DNA of 64,000 nt, taken from Sulfuricystis multivorans. Lineage in GTDB: Bacteria; Pseudomonadota; Gammaproteobacteria; Burkholderiales; Rhodocyclaceae. The notes under the pieces were generated by a model. The model was not told where the DNA came from. It saw only the letters and a program-made list of their open reading frames with translations, and did not search any database. Of the stretch, positions 19,271 to 28,216 are shown piece by piece. Location of the stretch: the NCBI RefSeq assembly GCF_003966565.1, contig NZ_AP018718.1, positions 1,240,001 to 1,304,000 of the forward strand, given 5' to 3'. Every line of letters begins with the position of its first letter. The first letter of the stretch is position 1. The translations under genes were made by a program, and so were the position numbers.

Positions 19271-20392
19271 TCATTTTAACCCGTCCAACTCGTAGATGTC
19301 CGGGAAGAACGAGACCTTTTCCGGGCCGTCGGCAACAGCGGTCAAGTAGGTGATGATCACCGGCACGGGTTCCGGTAGCCTCACGATGCGCGTCTGACCG
19401 GATTGCATCGCTGCGAGGATGCCTTCCTTGGGCCAGGCCGGATCGTCGTTCAGGACGAAGCGGACCAGGGCAACCGGGTCTTCGACCCGGATGCAGCCGT
19501 GGCTGAAATCGCGCCGCGCCTTCGCGAACAGGCGCAGCGCCGGCGTGTAATGCATGTAGATGTTGTCACGGTTCGGAAATACGAATTTGACCCCGCCCAA
19601 TGCGTTTTTCGGGCCAGGCCGTTGTCGCAATTGCAGCCGGCCTTGCAACACGGCGTCGAGGCTTTCTTCCGTCAGTGCGGCAGAGGTTTCCCGCCGACCG
19701 TCGTGGAATTCGAAACCTTCCGCAGTGAAATAGCCAGGGTCGCGGCGCAGCAGTGGCACCAGTTCCTTGCGTGCGATCGAGGGCGGCACGTTCCAGTAGG
19801 GGCTGAATTCGAGGTAGCGCATTTCCTCGACGAACAGTGGCGTGGGCGTGTGGTTGTGCGCGCTGCCGACGATGATCCTGATGCGCAGCTTCTCTTCGTC
19901 GCCGGCGTAGGCGCGCAGGACGAATTCCGGCACATTGACGAGCAGATGGCGGGAGGCGAAGGGCAGCTGCCGCAGGCGATCGAGATTGAGTTCGATCTGT
20001 TTCAGCCGCGTCGCCGGCGGAATGTTCAGCGCCGCGAGGGTGTGCTTGCCGATCACACCGTCCGCCTCCAGGCCGTGACGGCGCTGGAATGCCTTGACGG
20101 CATCGATGAGCTCGCCTTCGTAGCGGGCGGGCGGCGGTGTGGCGGGCGAGAGGTCTCCGAGAGCGGTGAGCCTCCGCGCCAATAGCGGCAGGCCTGCCCA
20201 GGGTTTCCCGGGTTCCAGTTTGCGGGCACCCAAGGGTGGCAGCGGCTCGCTCCAGGCGGCCTGGATGGCCGGATCGGCGGCCAGTTGTCGGTAATGCGCC
20301 AGGGCGGTTTCGAGCCCGCCCTGCAGCGGATGCGCCAAGGCCAGGGTTTGCAACAGCAGTCCGGCCAGCCACACCAGCAGCCGAGCGGCCAT
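19271..20392 (-). CDS. L,D-transpeptidase, LdtD/YcbB-like
   Basis: A 373-residue protein with a signal peptide (LLVWLAGLLLQTLALA), a peptidoglycan-binding domain (FQRRHGLEADGVIGKHTLAALN, about 120-145), then a YkuD catalytic domain with HYTPALRLFAKARRDFSHGC and the active Cys in SHGCIR. It would form 3-3 cross-links in the periplasm. The ATG at 20392 is chosen because it opens directly with the signal peptide; the in-frame extension upstream (to 20476) runs through repeat sequence. It precedes the MepK-like gene as an operon. Confidence 0.88.
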   Translation of the reverse strand: MAARLLVWLAGLLLQTLALAHPLQGGLETALAHYRQLAADPAIQAAWSEPLPPLGARKLEPGKPWAGLPLLARRLTALGDLSPATPPPARYEGELIDAVKAFQRRHGLEADGVIGKHTLAALNIPPATRLKQIELNLDRLRQLPFASRHLLVNVPEFVLRAYAGDEEKLRIRIIVGSAHNHTPTPLFVEEMRYLEFSPYWNVPPSIARKELVPLLRRDPGYFTAEGFEFHDGRRETSAALTEESLDAVLQGRLQLRQRPGPKNALGGVKFVFPNRDNIYMHYTPALRLFAKARRDFSHGCIRVEDPVALVRFVLNDDPAWPKEGILAAMQSGQTRIVRLPEPVPVIITYLTAVADGPEKVSFFPDIYELDGLK

Positions 20393-20395
20393 GCG

Positions 20396-20473
20396 AAGTC
20401 GGCGCTGGCGGGAAAAAGAGCGTCCCGCCGGGCGCCGTCTCGCCTCGAAAAGTCGGCGCTGGTGGGACGGCAG
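20396..20473. repeat. Two copies of the 24-bp repeat between LdtD-like and acyl-CoA synthetase genes
   Basis: AAGTCGGCGCTGG occurs at 20396-20408 and again at 20450-20462; the second continues as TGGGACGGCAG, matching the repeat in moaE, selD and hpnE. These are the only clearly non-coding copies, and they occupy the short gap upstream of the LdtD-like gene. Confidence 0.55.
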
Positions 20474-20479
20474 CATCGG

Positions 20480-23176
20480 TCAGTTGAGCGTCAGCACGCC
20501 GCGTTTCAGTCCCGGATCTTCGGGATGGGGCGAGAGCACGAAGCCGAGGCTGGTGACGAACTGGATCATGCGCCGGTTTTCGACGAGGAAATCGCCGTTC
20601 ATGTACTTGATGCCGCGCGAACGCGCGGTGTCGATCAGCACGCCCATCAGTCGGCGCGCCAGGCCCTTGCCCTGCCAGGCGTCGGCGACGACGATCGCGA
20701 ACTCGCAGGATTCACCGTCCGGATTCGTCGCATAGCGGGCGACGCCGACTTCGGTTTCCTTGCCATCGATCTGGGTGATCGCGACGAAGGCCATCTCGCG
20801 ATCGTAATCGATTTGCGTCAGGCGCACCAGCTGCGCCGGCGAGAGTTCCTTCAGCGTGTTCATGAAGCGGTAGTACTTGGTTTGTGGCGACAGATTGCGC
20901 ACGAATTCCTGTTCCATGTCGGCATCCTCGGGCCGGATCGGCCGGATCGTCACCACTTGACCGTCCGGGGTCTGATACTCGGTGATCAGGTGCGAAGGAT
21001 AAGGATGGATCGCCATGTGGTCGTAGCGACCCGCGGTGAGCGGCAGATTCTCGATCACGATGCGGGCATCGACGGCCACCGCGCCGTATTCGTCGACGAT
21101 CAGTGGGTTGATGTCCATCTCGCGGATCCACGGCAGTTCGCAGACCATTTCGGAAACGCGCAGCAGCACGGCTTCGAGCGCCTCGATGTTGACGGGCGGC
21201 ATGTTGCGGTATTCGCCCAGGCGGGCGGCGATGCGCGTCGAGGCGAGCATGTCGTCGACGAGGAACTTGTTCAGCGGCGGCAACGCGACGGCGCGTTGCG
21301 CGCAAAGGGCATCGCTGCGGACATCGCTGTCTGGGGTGCCGAAGACGATGGTCGGACCGAAAATCTGGTCGCGCGTCATGCCGACGACGAGTTCGCGTCC
21401 ATTGGCCTTCTGGATCATCGGCTCGATCGCGATGCCGTGGATGACCGCATCGGGACGGTGTTTCTTCACTTCCTCGATGATCTCGGTGTAGGCATCGCGC
21501 ACTGCGGCAAGGCTGTTCAGATTCAGCCGCACCCCGCCTGAGTCGCTCTTGCTGGCGATCTGCGGCGAATCCACCTTCATCACCACGGGCAAGCCGATTT
21601 CCTCGGCGAGCACCATCGCCTCGGAGGGCGAGCGGGCGATGACGGTCTGCGCGATCGGGATGCGGAAGGCGGCGAGAAGCGCCTTCGATTCCATCTCATT
21701 GAGCACCTTGCGCCCTTCGGATAGCGCCGTTTCGATCACCAGTCGGGCGGACTCGAGCCGGGGTGCGACGTGATCGGCGATCGAAGCCGGTGCCTGCATC
21801 AACAGCTGCTGGTTGCGGTAATAGTTCGAGATGTGCGAGAACAGCTCGACCGCCGGTTCCGGGGTGTGAAAGGTCGGGATACCGGCGCCCCGCAGCAGCA
21901 GGCGCGCCTCATAGACCTGCTCGCCGCCCATCCAGCAGGTGACCACCGGCTTGTCGGATTTTTTCGAGGCTTCGATCATGGCGCGGGCCGACTGGGTCGG
22001 ATCGGTCATCGCCTGCGGCGTGAGGATCACCAGCACCCCATCGACGTCGTCGTCCGCAAGGCAGACATCGAGCGCCGCCGCATAGCGTTCCGGTGTCGCA
22101 TCGCCGACGATGTCGATGGGATTGCCTTTCGACCAGGTCGGCGGCAGCAGGGCATCGAGTCTTTCACGTGTCGCGCTGCCGATTTCGGCAAGCGGGATGC
22201 CGATGTCGGCAGCGTAGTCGGCGGCCATCACGCCGGGCCCACCGCCGTTGGTGACGATCATCAGCCGATTGCCGCGCGGCCGGAAATGCGAAAACAGCGC
22301 CTGCGCGGCCGCATACATCTGACCGACCTTGCCCAGTCGCACCACGCCGGCGCGGCGCACTGCGGCATCGAATACATCGTCGGCGCCGACCAGCGCGCCG
22401 GTGTGCGACAGCGCCGCCTGACGCCCGGCCGGATGGCGCCCGACCTTGATCAGCAATACCGGCTTGGCGCGCGCCGCGGCACGCAGCGCGCTCATGAAGC
22501 GGCGCGCGTTCTTGATGCCTTCGATGTAGAGGAAGATGCTCTCGGTGCGCGGATCGGCGACCATGTAGTCGAGCACTTCGCCGAAATCGATGTCGCTTTC
22601 GGCACCGAGCGAGACGACGTTCGAAAAGCCCACTTTGTTCGGCAGCGCCCAGTCGAGGATCGCGGTGCATAAGGCACCGGATTGGGAAATCAGGGCGATC
22701 GTGCCAGGATGCGCGCTTCCGTTGGCGAACGTGGCGTTGAGATGGCTGCCCGGCCGCATGATGCCGAGACAGTTGGGCCCCAGCAGGCGCAAGCGATGGC
22801 GGTGCGCGGAATCGAGCGTGGCGCGCAGCAGTTTCTCGCCGCGCGGGCCCATCTCGGCGAAACCGCCGGAGATGATGATCGCGTGCCGGGTGCCAGCGCG
22901 GCCGCAGGCTTCGACGATCATTGGCACCGTCTCGGCCTTGGTGCAGATCACCGCGAGATCGAGACGCTGCGGAATGCTCTCGACCGAATCGTAGGCCTTC
23001 TGGCCATAGACGAACTCGTGGCGCGGATTGACGAAGTAGAGCTTGCCGGTATAGCCGCCGTCGATGATGTTGCGCACCAGCGTGGAGCCGACAGATCCCG
23101 GTGTTTCCGAAGCGCCGACGATGGCGATGGATTGGGGCTCGAAGAGGGGGGTGAGATAATGTTTTTCGTCGTTCAT
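20480..23176 (-). CDS. Acyl-CoA synthetase (NDP-forming)/GNAT protein acetyltransferase, PatZ-like
   Basis: An 898-residue fusion. The N-terminal ~450 residues are CoA-binding and ligase-CoA domains (SIAIVGASETPGS, LLGPNCLGI, SQSGALCTAI, LSHTGALVGADDVF). The middle is an ATP-grasp domain (about 480-690), and the last ~170 residues are a GNAT domain with DAWQGKGLARRLM for acetyl-CoA binding. PatZ/Pat proteins acetylate lysines, including on acetyl-CoA synthetase. Here the SHTGAL segment keeps a His at the place where active NDP-forming synthetases have their phospho-histidine, so ligase activity is not excluded. It stands alone, convergent with nothing and followed by the LdtD-like gene. Confidence 0.88.
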   Translation of the reverse strand: MNDEKHYLTPLFEPQSIAIVGASETPGSVGSTLVRNIIDGGYTGKLYFVNPRHEFVYGQKAYDSVESIPQRLDLAVICTKAETVPMIVEACGRAGTRHAIIISGGFAEMGPRGEKLLRATLDSAHRHRLRLLGPNCLGIMRPGSHLNATFANGSAHPGTIALISQSGALCTAILDWALPNKVGFSNVVSLGAESDIDFGEVLDYMVADPRTESIFLYIEGIKNARRFMSALRAAARAKPVLLIKVGRHPAGRQAALSHTGALVGADDVFDAAVRRAGVVRLGKVGQMYAAAQALFSHFRPRGNRLMIVTNGGGPGVMAADYAADIGIPLAEIGSATRERLDALLPPTWSKGNPIDIVGDATPERYAAALDVCLADDDVDGVLVILTPQAMTDPTQSARAMIEASKKSDKPVVTCWMGGEQVYEARLLLRGAGIPTFHTPEPAVELFSHISNYYRNQQLLMQAPASIADHVAPRLESARLVIETALSEGRKVLNEMESKALLAAFRIPIAQTVIARSPSEAMVLAEEIGLPVVMKVDSPQIASKSDSGGVRLNLNSLAAVRDAYTEIIEEVKKHRPDAVIHGIAIEPMIQKANGRELVVGMTRDQIFGPTIVFGTPDSDVRSDALCAQRAVALPPLNKFLVDDMLASTRIAARLGEYRNMPPVNIEALEAVLLRVSEMVCELPWIREMDINPLIVDEYGAVAVDARIVIENLPLTAGRYDHMAIHPYPSHLITEYQTPDGQVVTIRPIRPEDADMEQEFVRNLSPQTKYYRFMNTLKELSPAQLVRLTQIDYDREMAFVAITQIDGKETEVGVARYATNPDGESCEFAIVVADAWQGKGLARRLMGVLIDTARSRGIKYMNGDFLVENRRMIQFVTSLGFVLSPHPEDPGLKRGVLTLN

Positions 23177-23182
23177 AGGGGG

Positions 23183-23332
23183 TTAGCAGGCTGTTGAAAA
23201 ACTACTGCGGTGGCCATCTGCGGCGTTGCGCGGTGCTCGCTCCCTCGCCTATCTTATTGATATGTCTCGGTCGCTGCGCTCCGTGCGCCTTGCATCTGGC
23301 CATCCTCGTGACGTTTTTCAACGGCCTGTTAG
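23183..23332. repeat. ~150-bp element with imperfect terminal inverted repeats
   Basis: The ends are TTAGCAGGCTGTTGAAAAAC and, inverted, CTAACAGGCCGTTGAAAAAC. The core shares GCGTTGCGCGGTGCTCG and GCTCCGTGCGCCTTGCATC with an element at 62626-62787; its right half recurs at 18031-18110. No coding potential. It separates the PatZ-like gene from the divergent methyltransferase gene and may carry or replace their promoters. Confidence 0.75.
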
Positions 23333-23403
23333 ACTTTGGGTCGGTCCCTCGGAAGTTGCACTGATGTTGCAGTGCAGCAGGATAACACCAACAGCGAGCC
23401 CAG

Positions 23404-24231
23404 ATGCAAGAAAAACATGCCATTCGCCCCGGTCAATCAACCGATCTGTTGAAAGAATTGCACATTCTGACGCGTGATGGGCAGCTCAATCAGGACAGCC
23501 GGCGCAAGCTCAAGCAGGTCTATCATCTGATCGGTTTCATCGAGCCGCTGATCCAGGAAACCGCCGCCCGGCAACCGGAGGTGAATCTGGTCGATTTCGG
23601 CGCCGGCAAATCCTACCTCGGTTTCCTGCTCCACGACCTGTTTTTCAAGGACGGCCGGGGCGCCGCCACGGTGCATGGCATCGAGGCGCGCCGCGAGCTG
23701 GTCGAAAAATCTCGTGCGCTTGCTGCCCGGCTGGGGTTTGCCGGCATGCAGTTCCATGCGCTGGATGCCGCGAATGCGGATTCGTGTCCCGAACTGCCAC
23801 AGTACATCGACATCGTCACCGCGCTGCATGCCTGTGACACCGCGACCGACGACGCGATCCGCTTCGCGTTGAAGCGCCAGGCCCGATTCGTCGTGCTGGT
23901 GCCCTGCTGCCAGGCCGAGGTCGCCGCGCTGTTGAGGAAACACAAGAGCCGGGCGCTCGCCAATCCGCTCGCGGAACTGTGGCGCCATCCGCTTCACACG
24001 CGCGAATTCGGCAACCTCGTCACCAACGTGCTGCGCTGCCTGCAGCTCGAGGCGCATGGCTACCAGGTAAGCGTGACCGAACTGGTCGGCTGGGAACACT
24101 CGCTGAAGAACGAGCTGATCGTCGCCCGGCGCACCGGACAGCCGGCGCGTCACCGCGGTGCGCGGCTCAGGGAAATCCTCGCTTTTCTTGGGCTAGAAAC
24201 AGAACTTTCCGAGCGCTTCTTCCTGCCTTGA
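23404..24231 (+). CDS. Class I SAM-dependent methyltransferase (Trm13/METTL25-like fold)
   Basis: A 275-residue protein with a Rossmann SAM-binding site: VDFGAGKSYLGF (motif I, about 61-72), VHGIEAR (acidic end of strand 2) and IVTALHACDTATD (motif IV region). A CCQAE segment follows (about 165). The combination of ALHACD and PCC resembles eukaryotic-type METTL25/Trm13 methyltransferases, often annotated as Methyltransf_32. The substrate is unknown; tRNA or protein is possible. It stands alone, with a repeat element upstream. Confidence 0.75.
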   Translation: MQEKHAIRPGQSTDLLKELHILTRDGQLNQDSRRKLKQVYHLIGFIEPLIQETAARQPEVNLVDFGAGKSYLGFLLHDLFFKDGRGAATVHGIEARRELVEKSRALAARLGFAGMQFHALDAANADSCPELPQYIDIVTALHACDTATDDAIRFALKRQARFVVLVPCCQAEVAALLRKHKSRALANPLAELWRHPLHTREFGNLVTNVLRCLQLEAHGYQVSVTELVGWEHSLKNELIVARRTGQPARHRGARLREILAFLGLETELSERFFLP

Positions 24232-24264
24232 GATTCACGCGCGCGAGCGTCGCAGGGGTTTTTC

Positions 24265-24666
24265 CTACATCACGTTGGCCAGATAGGCGCCCAGCCGCAT
24301 GTCGGTGGTGAGGATGTGCTCCGTCAGCCAACGTTCGAGGATTTCGATGTGCCGTTCCGTCATCTCACCGCCGCCCTGCAACAGCTCCTGCTGCAGTTCC
24401 TTGACGGTTTCGATCAGTTCCCGGTGCTCGGCCTTGTGCGCCTCCATGTCCTTGTACTGATACTTGAGCATCAGGCGTTCCTCGTGGCTGAAGTGCCAGA
24501 CGGTACAGTTGACCAACTCGTCGAGCACCGCGGTTAGATATTCCGGTGCATCTCGGTCTTTGACGGCGTGGTTGAGGGTGTTGAAAATATCGACCAGTTT
24601 GCGGTGATCCTCATCCACTTCCTCGACGCCAATGCTCAGTGTCTTGCTCCAGGTAATGCCTTTCAT
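24265..24666 (-). CDS. Bacteriohemerythrin
   Basis: A 133-residue four-helix protein with the di-iron ligand set: Asp-His in VDEDHRKLVDIFN, HFSHEERLM, EAHKAEHRELI, and HILTTDMRLGAYL at the C-terminus. It binds O2 reversibly and may act as a store or sensor in a microaerobic or facultative cell. The ATG at 24666 (GGGAGAGACATC upstream) gives the usual N-terminus GITWSKTLSIGV; an upstream in-frame start adds 26 unlikely residues. Divergent from rsuA with about 70 bp between starts. Confidence 0.93.
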   Translation of the reverse strand: MKGITWSKTLSIGVEEVDEDHRKLVDIFNTLNHAVKDRDAPEYLTAVLDELVNCTVWHFSHEERLMLKYQYKDMEAHKAEHRELIETVKELQQELLQGGGEMTERHIEILERWLTEHILTTDMRLGAYLANVM

Positions 24667-24737
24667 GATGTCTCTCCCAACGAAGTTGCCGTCTCTATGA
24701 GCATAGCAATGATGAACATGCAAATCGAGGTTTGCCG

Positions 24738-25472
24738 ATGTCACGCCTGACGCTCGACCGGATGCTGCAATCGCAAGGTTTCGGCTCGCGCAAGGCCTGC
24801 CGCGGCCTGATCGAGGCGGGCGCGGTGAAAATCGATGGAGAAATCATCGCCGACTGGCGTATCGAAATCGAGACCGACGGGCTCGAATTCGAGGTGGACG
24901 GCCGGCGCTGGGCATACCGCGAGCATGTCTATCTGGCGCTCGACAAACCGGCGGGCGTCGAATGCTCGCGACGACCGAGTCATCATCCCGGCGTGCTTTC
25001 CCTGCTGCCGGCGCCTTTCACGCTGCGCGGCGTGCAGCCAGTCGGCCGCCTCGACCACGACACGACCGGTCTTTTGCTGCTCTCCGACGATGGTGCCTTC
25101 ATCCATGCGCTGACGCATCCGAAGCGCCATGTATCGAAGACCTACCGCGTCACCACCGCCGAGCCCATCACGCAGGCGTTGATCGAACGCCTGTGCAGCG
25201 GCGTGCAACTTGCCGACGAGCCGGCGCCGCTGGCCGCGCAAGCCCGGCAGACAGGCGAGCACGAACTCGAGATCGTGCTCGAACAAGGCAAGTATCATCA
25301 GGTCAAACGCATGCTCGCCGCTGCCGGCAGCCATTGCGTCGCGCTGCGTCGGATCGCGATCGGCGGGCTGGCGCTCGAATCTCTCGGGCTCGCCGAAGGG
25401 GGGTGGTGTTTTCTCGATGATGAACCATTGGAGCGGCTGACGAGCCATGGCCGAAAAAATTTTGCCGACTGA
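24738..25472 (+). CDS. rsuA: 16S rRNA pseudouridine synthase RsuA-like
   Basis: A 244-residue enzyme with an N-terminal S4 RNA-binding domain (LDRMLQSQGFGSRKACRGLI) and the RsuA/RluB/E/F catalytic domain: YLALDKPAGVECS, VGRLDHDTTGLLLLSDDG (catalytic Asp) and KTYRV. GKYHQVKRML follows. It would make pseudouridine 516 in 16S rRNA if it is the RsuA ortholog; RluE-like activity on 23S rRNA is less likely. ATG 24738 is preferred to TTG 24732 because GAGG is at the right spacing. The 3' end overlaps the next methyltransferase gene by 26 nt. Confidence 0.85.
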   Translation: MSRLTLDRMLQSQGFGSRKACRGLIEAGAVKIDGEIIADWRIEIETDGLEFEVDGRRWAYREHVYLALDKPAGVECSRRPSHHPGVLSLLPAPFTLRGVQPVGRLDHDTTGLLLLSDDGAFIHALTHPKRHVSKTYRVTTAEPITQALIERLCSGVQLADEPAPLAAQARQTGEHELEIVLEQGKYHQVKRMLAAAGSHCVALRRIAIGGLALESLGLAEGGWCFLDDEPLERLTSHGRKNFAD

Positions 25473-26013
25473 ACCCTCTATGTGGGTAACGCGCTTCGCG
25501 TCCTTGATTCCGCCCGACGGCGAGGTGCTCGATCTGGCCTGCGGTTACGGGCGGCACGCGCGTTTTCTTGCCGGCATGGGCCTCCATGTCGAGGCGGTGG
25601 ATCGCGATGCCGAGGCGCTGGCGGCATTGGCTGGCGTCGCGAACGTGACGACACGCCATGCCGATCTGGAAAACGGGCCGTGGCCGTATTACAGCCGGGT
25701 CTTCGATGGCATCGTGGTGAGTCGTTATCTGTGGCGTCCGCTTTTCCCCCAGATTTTCAATTGCCTGGCCGAAGGCGGGGTGCTGATCTACGAGACTTTC
25801 ATGGAAGGCCAGCAGCTCTATGGCAAGCCGGAGAATCCGGCGCATCTGTTGCGGCCGGGCGAGCTGCTCGAGCTGGTCGGCAAGCGCTTCACGGTGATCG
25901 CCTTCGAGCAGGGCGAAGTCCTGGGCGCGGTCGGCGACCCGCAGGTGATCCAGCGCATTTGTGTGCGGCGCGGCCGGCCGGTCAGGCTGCCAGAATGCGT
26001 TCCGCCACCATGA
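25447..26013 (+). CDS. Class I SAM-dependent methyltransferase, TehB-like
   Basis: A 188-residue methyltransferase with VLDLACGYGRHARFLA (motif I) and VEAVDRD (acidic loop), and a YRxVFDGIVVSRYLWRPLF region as in small TehB/UbiE-like enzymes. The substrate is not evident. It starts inside the rsuA end, so the two are co-translated; a role in RNA modification is possible but not shown by sequence. Confidence 0.78.
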   Translation: MAEKILPTEPSMWVTRFASLIPPDGEVLDLACGYGRHARFLAGMGLHVEAVDRDAEALAALAGVANVTTRHADLENGPWPYYSRVFDGIVVSRYLWRPLFPQIFNCLAEGGVLIYETFMEGQQLYGKPENPAHLLRPGELLELVGKRFTVIAFEQGEVLGAVGDPQVIQRICVRRGRPVRLPECVPPP

Positions 26014-26038
26014 CGAGTCCAAGAGTTTCTATTTTAGC

Positions 26039-26044
26039 TATAAT
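26039..26044 (+). promoter_or_regulatory. -10 box of the Phd/PIN toxin-antitoxin operon
   Basis: A perfect TATAAT 28 bp before the antitoxin ATG at 26072, followed by an AT-rich near-repeat (GATATT, GATATT) that could hold the antitoxin operator. No convincing -35 box is seen at 17 bp. Confidence 0.5.
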
Positions 26045-26071
26045 GGCGATATTGGATATTTCAGGGTATTC

Positions 26072-26341
26072 ATGATGATCACCGTGACTTCCGTCGAGGC
26101 ACAAAACCGTTTTGGCGAGCTGATCGATCGTTCCCAGCGCGAGCCGGTCGCGATCACCCGGCGCGGCCGCACCGTGGCTTACGTGATTTCCGAACATGAA
26201 ATGCGCGAGCTCGAAAAAGCGCGCCGGCAGTCCGTAGCACAGCGCAAGATCGCCGATTGGCTTGCCTTGCCCGGTGTCGAGGGCGTCGATCTCGTCTTGC
26301 CTGCGCGCAGCGATCAGCCACGGGCTGTGGATCTTTGCTGA
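26072..26341 (+). CDS. Phd/YefM-family antitoxin
   Basis: An 89-residue antitoxin. The Phd/YefM fold starts ITVTSVEAQNRFGELIDRSQ, then EPVAITRRGRTVAYVIS and a helical, charged C-terminus (EMRELEKARRQ) that would cover the toxin. The stop TGA overlaps the toxin start by one base. A perfect TATAAT lies upstream and autoregulation is expected. Confidence 0.9.
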   Translation: MMITVTSVEAQNRFGELIDRSQREPVAITRRGRTVAYVISEHEMRELEKARRQSVAQRKIADWLALPGVEGVDLVLPARSDQPRAVDLC

Positions 26342-26757
26342 TGTTTTTGCTCGACACCAATGTCGTTTCCGAGCTGCGCAAGGTGCGCATGGGCAAGGCC
26401 AACCCTGGACTGGCCACGTGGGCCGATGGTGTCGAGACGGATCGTCTTTTCATTTCGGTGCTGAGCATCGAGGAGTTGGAAATCGGGGTTTTGCGCGCCG
26501 AACGCCGTGATCCGGCGCAAGGGGCGATTTTGCGCGTCTGGCTCGACCAACATGTGCTGCCCGCATTCGCCGAGCGTATCTTGCCCGTCGATCTGGCCGT
26601 GGCGCGTCTTGCCGCGAGAGTGCACGTGCCGGATCCGCGTCCGGCTTTCGATGCCTTGATCGCCGCGACTGCGTTGGCGAACGATTTCACCCTGGTGACC
26701 CGCAATGAGACAGATTTTCTGGGTATGGGCGTGAGGGTGTTGAATCCCTGGACTTGA
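26341..26757 (+). CDS. PIN-domain toxin, FitB/VapC-like
   Basis: A 138-residue PIN ribonuclease: MFLLDTNVVSELRK (first Asp), ISVLSIEELEIGV (Glu), ALIAATALAND (Asp) and LVTRNETDF (C-terminal acidic residue). The subgroup with a Phd-type partner and NVVSELRK motif is FitB-like. It is coupled to the antitoxin through a shared base. It differs clearly from the AbrB-linked VapC at 3462, so these are two independent modules. Confidence 0.9.
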   Translation: MFLLDTNVVSELRKVRMGKANPGLATWADGVETDRLFISVLSIEELEIGVLRAERRDPAQGAILRVWLDQHVLPAFAERILPVDLAVARLAARVHVPDPRPAFDALIAATALANDFTLVTRNETDFLGMGVRVLNPWT

Positions 26758-26769
26758 CGCGCATGATTG

Positions 26770-26828
26770 CTACACCCACCCGCGGAGGATGAAATAACCC
26801 ATGCGCAAAAATAAACGCCCGCCCACCC
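26770..26828 (+). repeat. 59-bp repeat, copy 1
   Basis: Matches the reverse complement of 57765-57823 at 49 of 59 positions. It includes an ATGCGCAA motif at 26801 and ends with CGCCCGCCCACCC, directly before the tandem array. Non-coding. Confidence 0.6.
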
Positions 26829-26830
26829 CT

Positions 26831-26965
26831 TGTAGGGGCGGGTCTTGTGCCCGCCCTATGGGGGGTCTTGTGCCCGCCCTATGGGGGGTCTTGTGCCCGC
26901 CCTATGGGGGGTCTTGTGCCCGCCCTATGGGGGGGTGACGGGTAGGCACAAGGCCTACCCCTACG
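26831..26965. repeat. Tandem 23-bp repeat array with inverted flanks
   Basis: Four units of GTCTTGTGCCCGCCCTATGG (23-bp period; unit starts 26842, 26865, 26888, 26911). The array is flanked by TGTAGGGGCGGG on the left and GGCCTACCCCTAC on the right, so the whole can fold into a stem. It fills the gap between the PIN toxin gene and the mnmH stop. Repeats of TGTAGGGGCGGG type are common in bacterial genomes. Confidence 0.85.
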
Positions 26966-27045
26966 GCGTGTGCGCGGCTTTGGCCGCGATCGTTGACTGC
27001 CTGTCGAGCGGCGATCGTCGAGGGCAGGGCTGATCGTATTTCACG

Positions 27046-28125
27046 TTACCCCTCGCGCCGCGGCTGACAGTGCCAGTCTGCCAGAATGCATTTCGCCAGC
27101 TGCCTGATACCGGTGGGCGAAAGATCATCGGTGGCGAACACCGGTGCATCCGCATAACGATAGTTCTTTTCCTGCGAGCGCTGGTAGAGCGGGTCGTAAT
27201 GCTTCTCCAAGAGCTCTTCGACCAGCATGCGGAATTCGCCGGCGGTGACCAGGGCGTTCCAGCGCGCCAGGGTTTCGTTGCTCTGTAGGCCACGCAGGTG
27301 GCGAAGCTGCTCGGCAAGCCACTGGGGCCGTTCGAGAAAATAGGCGTAGTCCCGCAGCAGAAAATCGGCTCTGGCGGCACGGCAGGCTTCGATCTTCAGA
27401 CAAGGCGCGGCGCGCATCGCCTCGATCAGCGCATCCGGCAGCTGCAGCTTGCCGATGCGCCGGCTTTCGGCCTCGACGAATACCGGGCGCGCCGGATCGA
27501 AACCTTCCAGGGCGGTGAGAAGCCGTGTCTCGAACATTTTCTGCGCGGGCTGTGCTGCATCCGGCAGCACGCCCAGCACCGAGCCTTTGTGCGCGGCGAT
27601 CTGCTCCAGATGCAGCACCTGGGCGCCCAACTCGGCCAGCGCCTCGAGGAGGCGACTCTTCCCGCTGCCGGTGGGGCCGGAGACGACGCGAAACGAAAAT
27701 TGCGCGGGCAACTCGGCGAGCCGGGCGAGAACATGGCGGCGCCAGCCCTTGTAGCCGCCTTCGAGCCGATGCGCATCCCAGCCGATCTCGCGCAGGATGT
27801 GCGTGAAGGCGCCGGAGCGCTGGCCGCCACGCCAGCAATAGACGAGCGGCCGCCAGTGCTTCGGCTTGTCGAGGAAGTGCGCCTCGATCAGGGCGGCGAT
27901 GTTGCGGGCGACCAGCACGGCGCCGAGTTTCTTTGCCTCGAAGGGGGAAACTTGCTTATAGAGCGTGCCGACCTGCGCGCGTTCCTCGTCCGAGAGCACA
28001 GGGCAACTGATCGCGCCGGGGACGTGATCCTCGGCGAACTCCGCCGGCGAACGGGCGTCGAGGATGGCGTCGAATTCGCCAAGTTGTGCTACCGTGGCGA
28101 CCCCTTTGGGAAGCTTGGCGGACAT
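27046..28125 (-). CDS. mnmH: tRNA 2-selenouridine synthase MnmH (SelU)
   Basis: A 359-residue enzyme that swaps sulfur for selenium at wobble 2-thiouridine in tRNAs via a geranylated intermediate. The N-terminal rhodanese domain has the active Cys in VYCWRGGQRSG; the C-terminal P-loop domain has GPTGSGKSRLL near 150. The ATG at 28125 is selected because the longer ORF begins with TTG. It is divergent from selD, which makes its selenium donor. Confidence 0.92.
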   Translation of the reverse strand: MSAKLPKGVATVAQLGEFDAILDARSPAEFAEDHVPGAISCPVLSDEERAQVGTLYKQVSPFEAKKLGAVLVARNIAALIEAHFLDKPKHWRPLVYCWRGGQRSGAFTHILREIGWDAHRLEGGYKGWRRHVLARLAELPAQFSFRVVSGPTGSGKSRLLEALAELGAQVLHLEQIAAHKGSVLGVLPDAAQPAQKMFETRLLTALEGFDPARPVFVEAESRRIGKLQLPDALIEAMRAAPCLKIEACRAARADFLLRDYAYFLERPQWLAEQLRHLRGLQSNETLARWNALVTAGEFRMLVEELLEKHYDPLYQRSQEKNYRYADAPVFATDDLSPTGIRQLAKCILADWHCQPRREG

Positions 28126-28216
28126 CGTGCTATGGATGGACAAAATCAAACTGGTTGCATTTTAGTTCCGAGATGACCCGCGGCGCGGCTTGGTCTTCGC
28201 TGAAAACTCATTCGCA

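Noticed and set aside
26842-26933. CRISPR array
   Set aside because: The 23-bp units are directly adjacent with no spacers and no cas genes.
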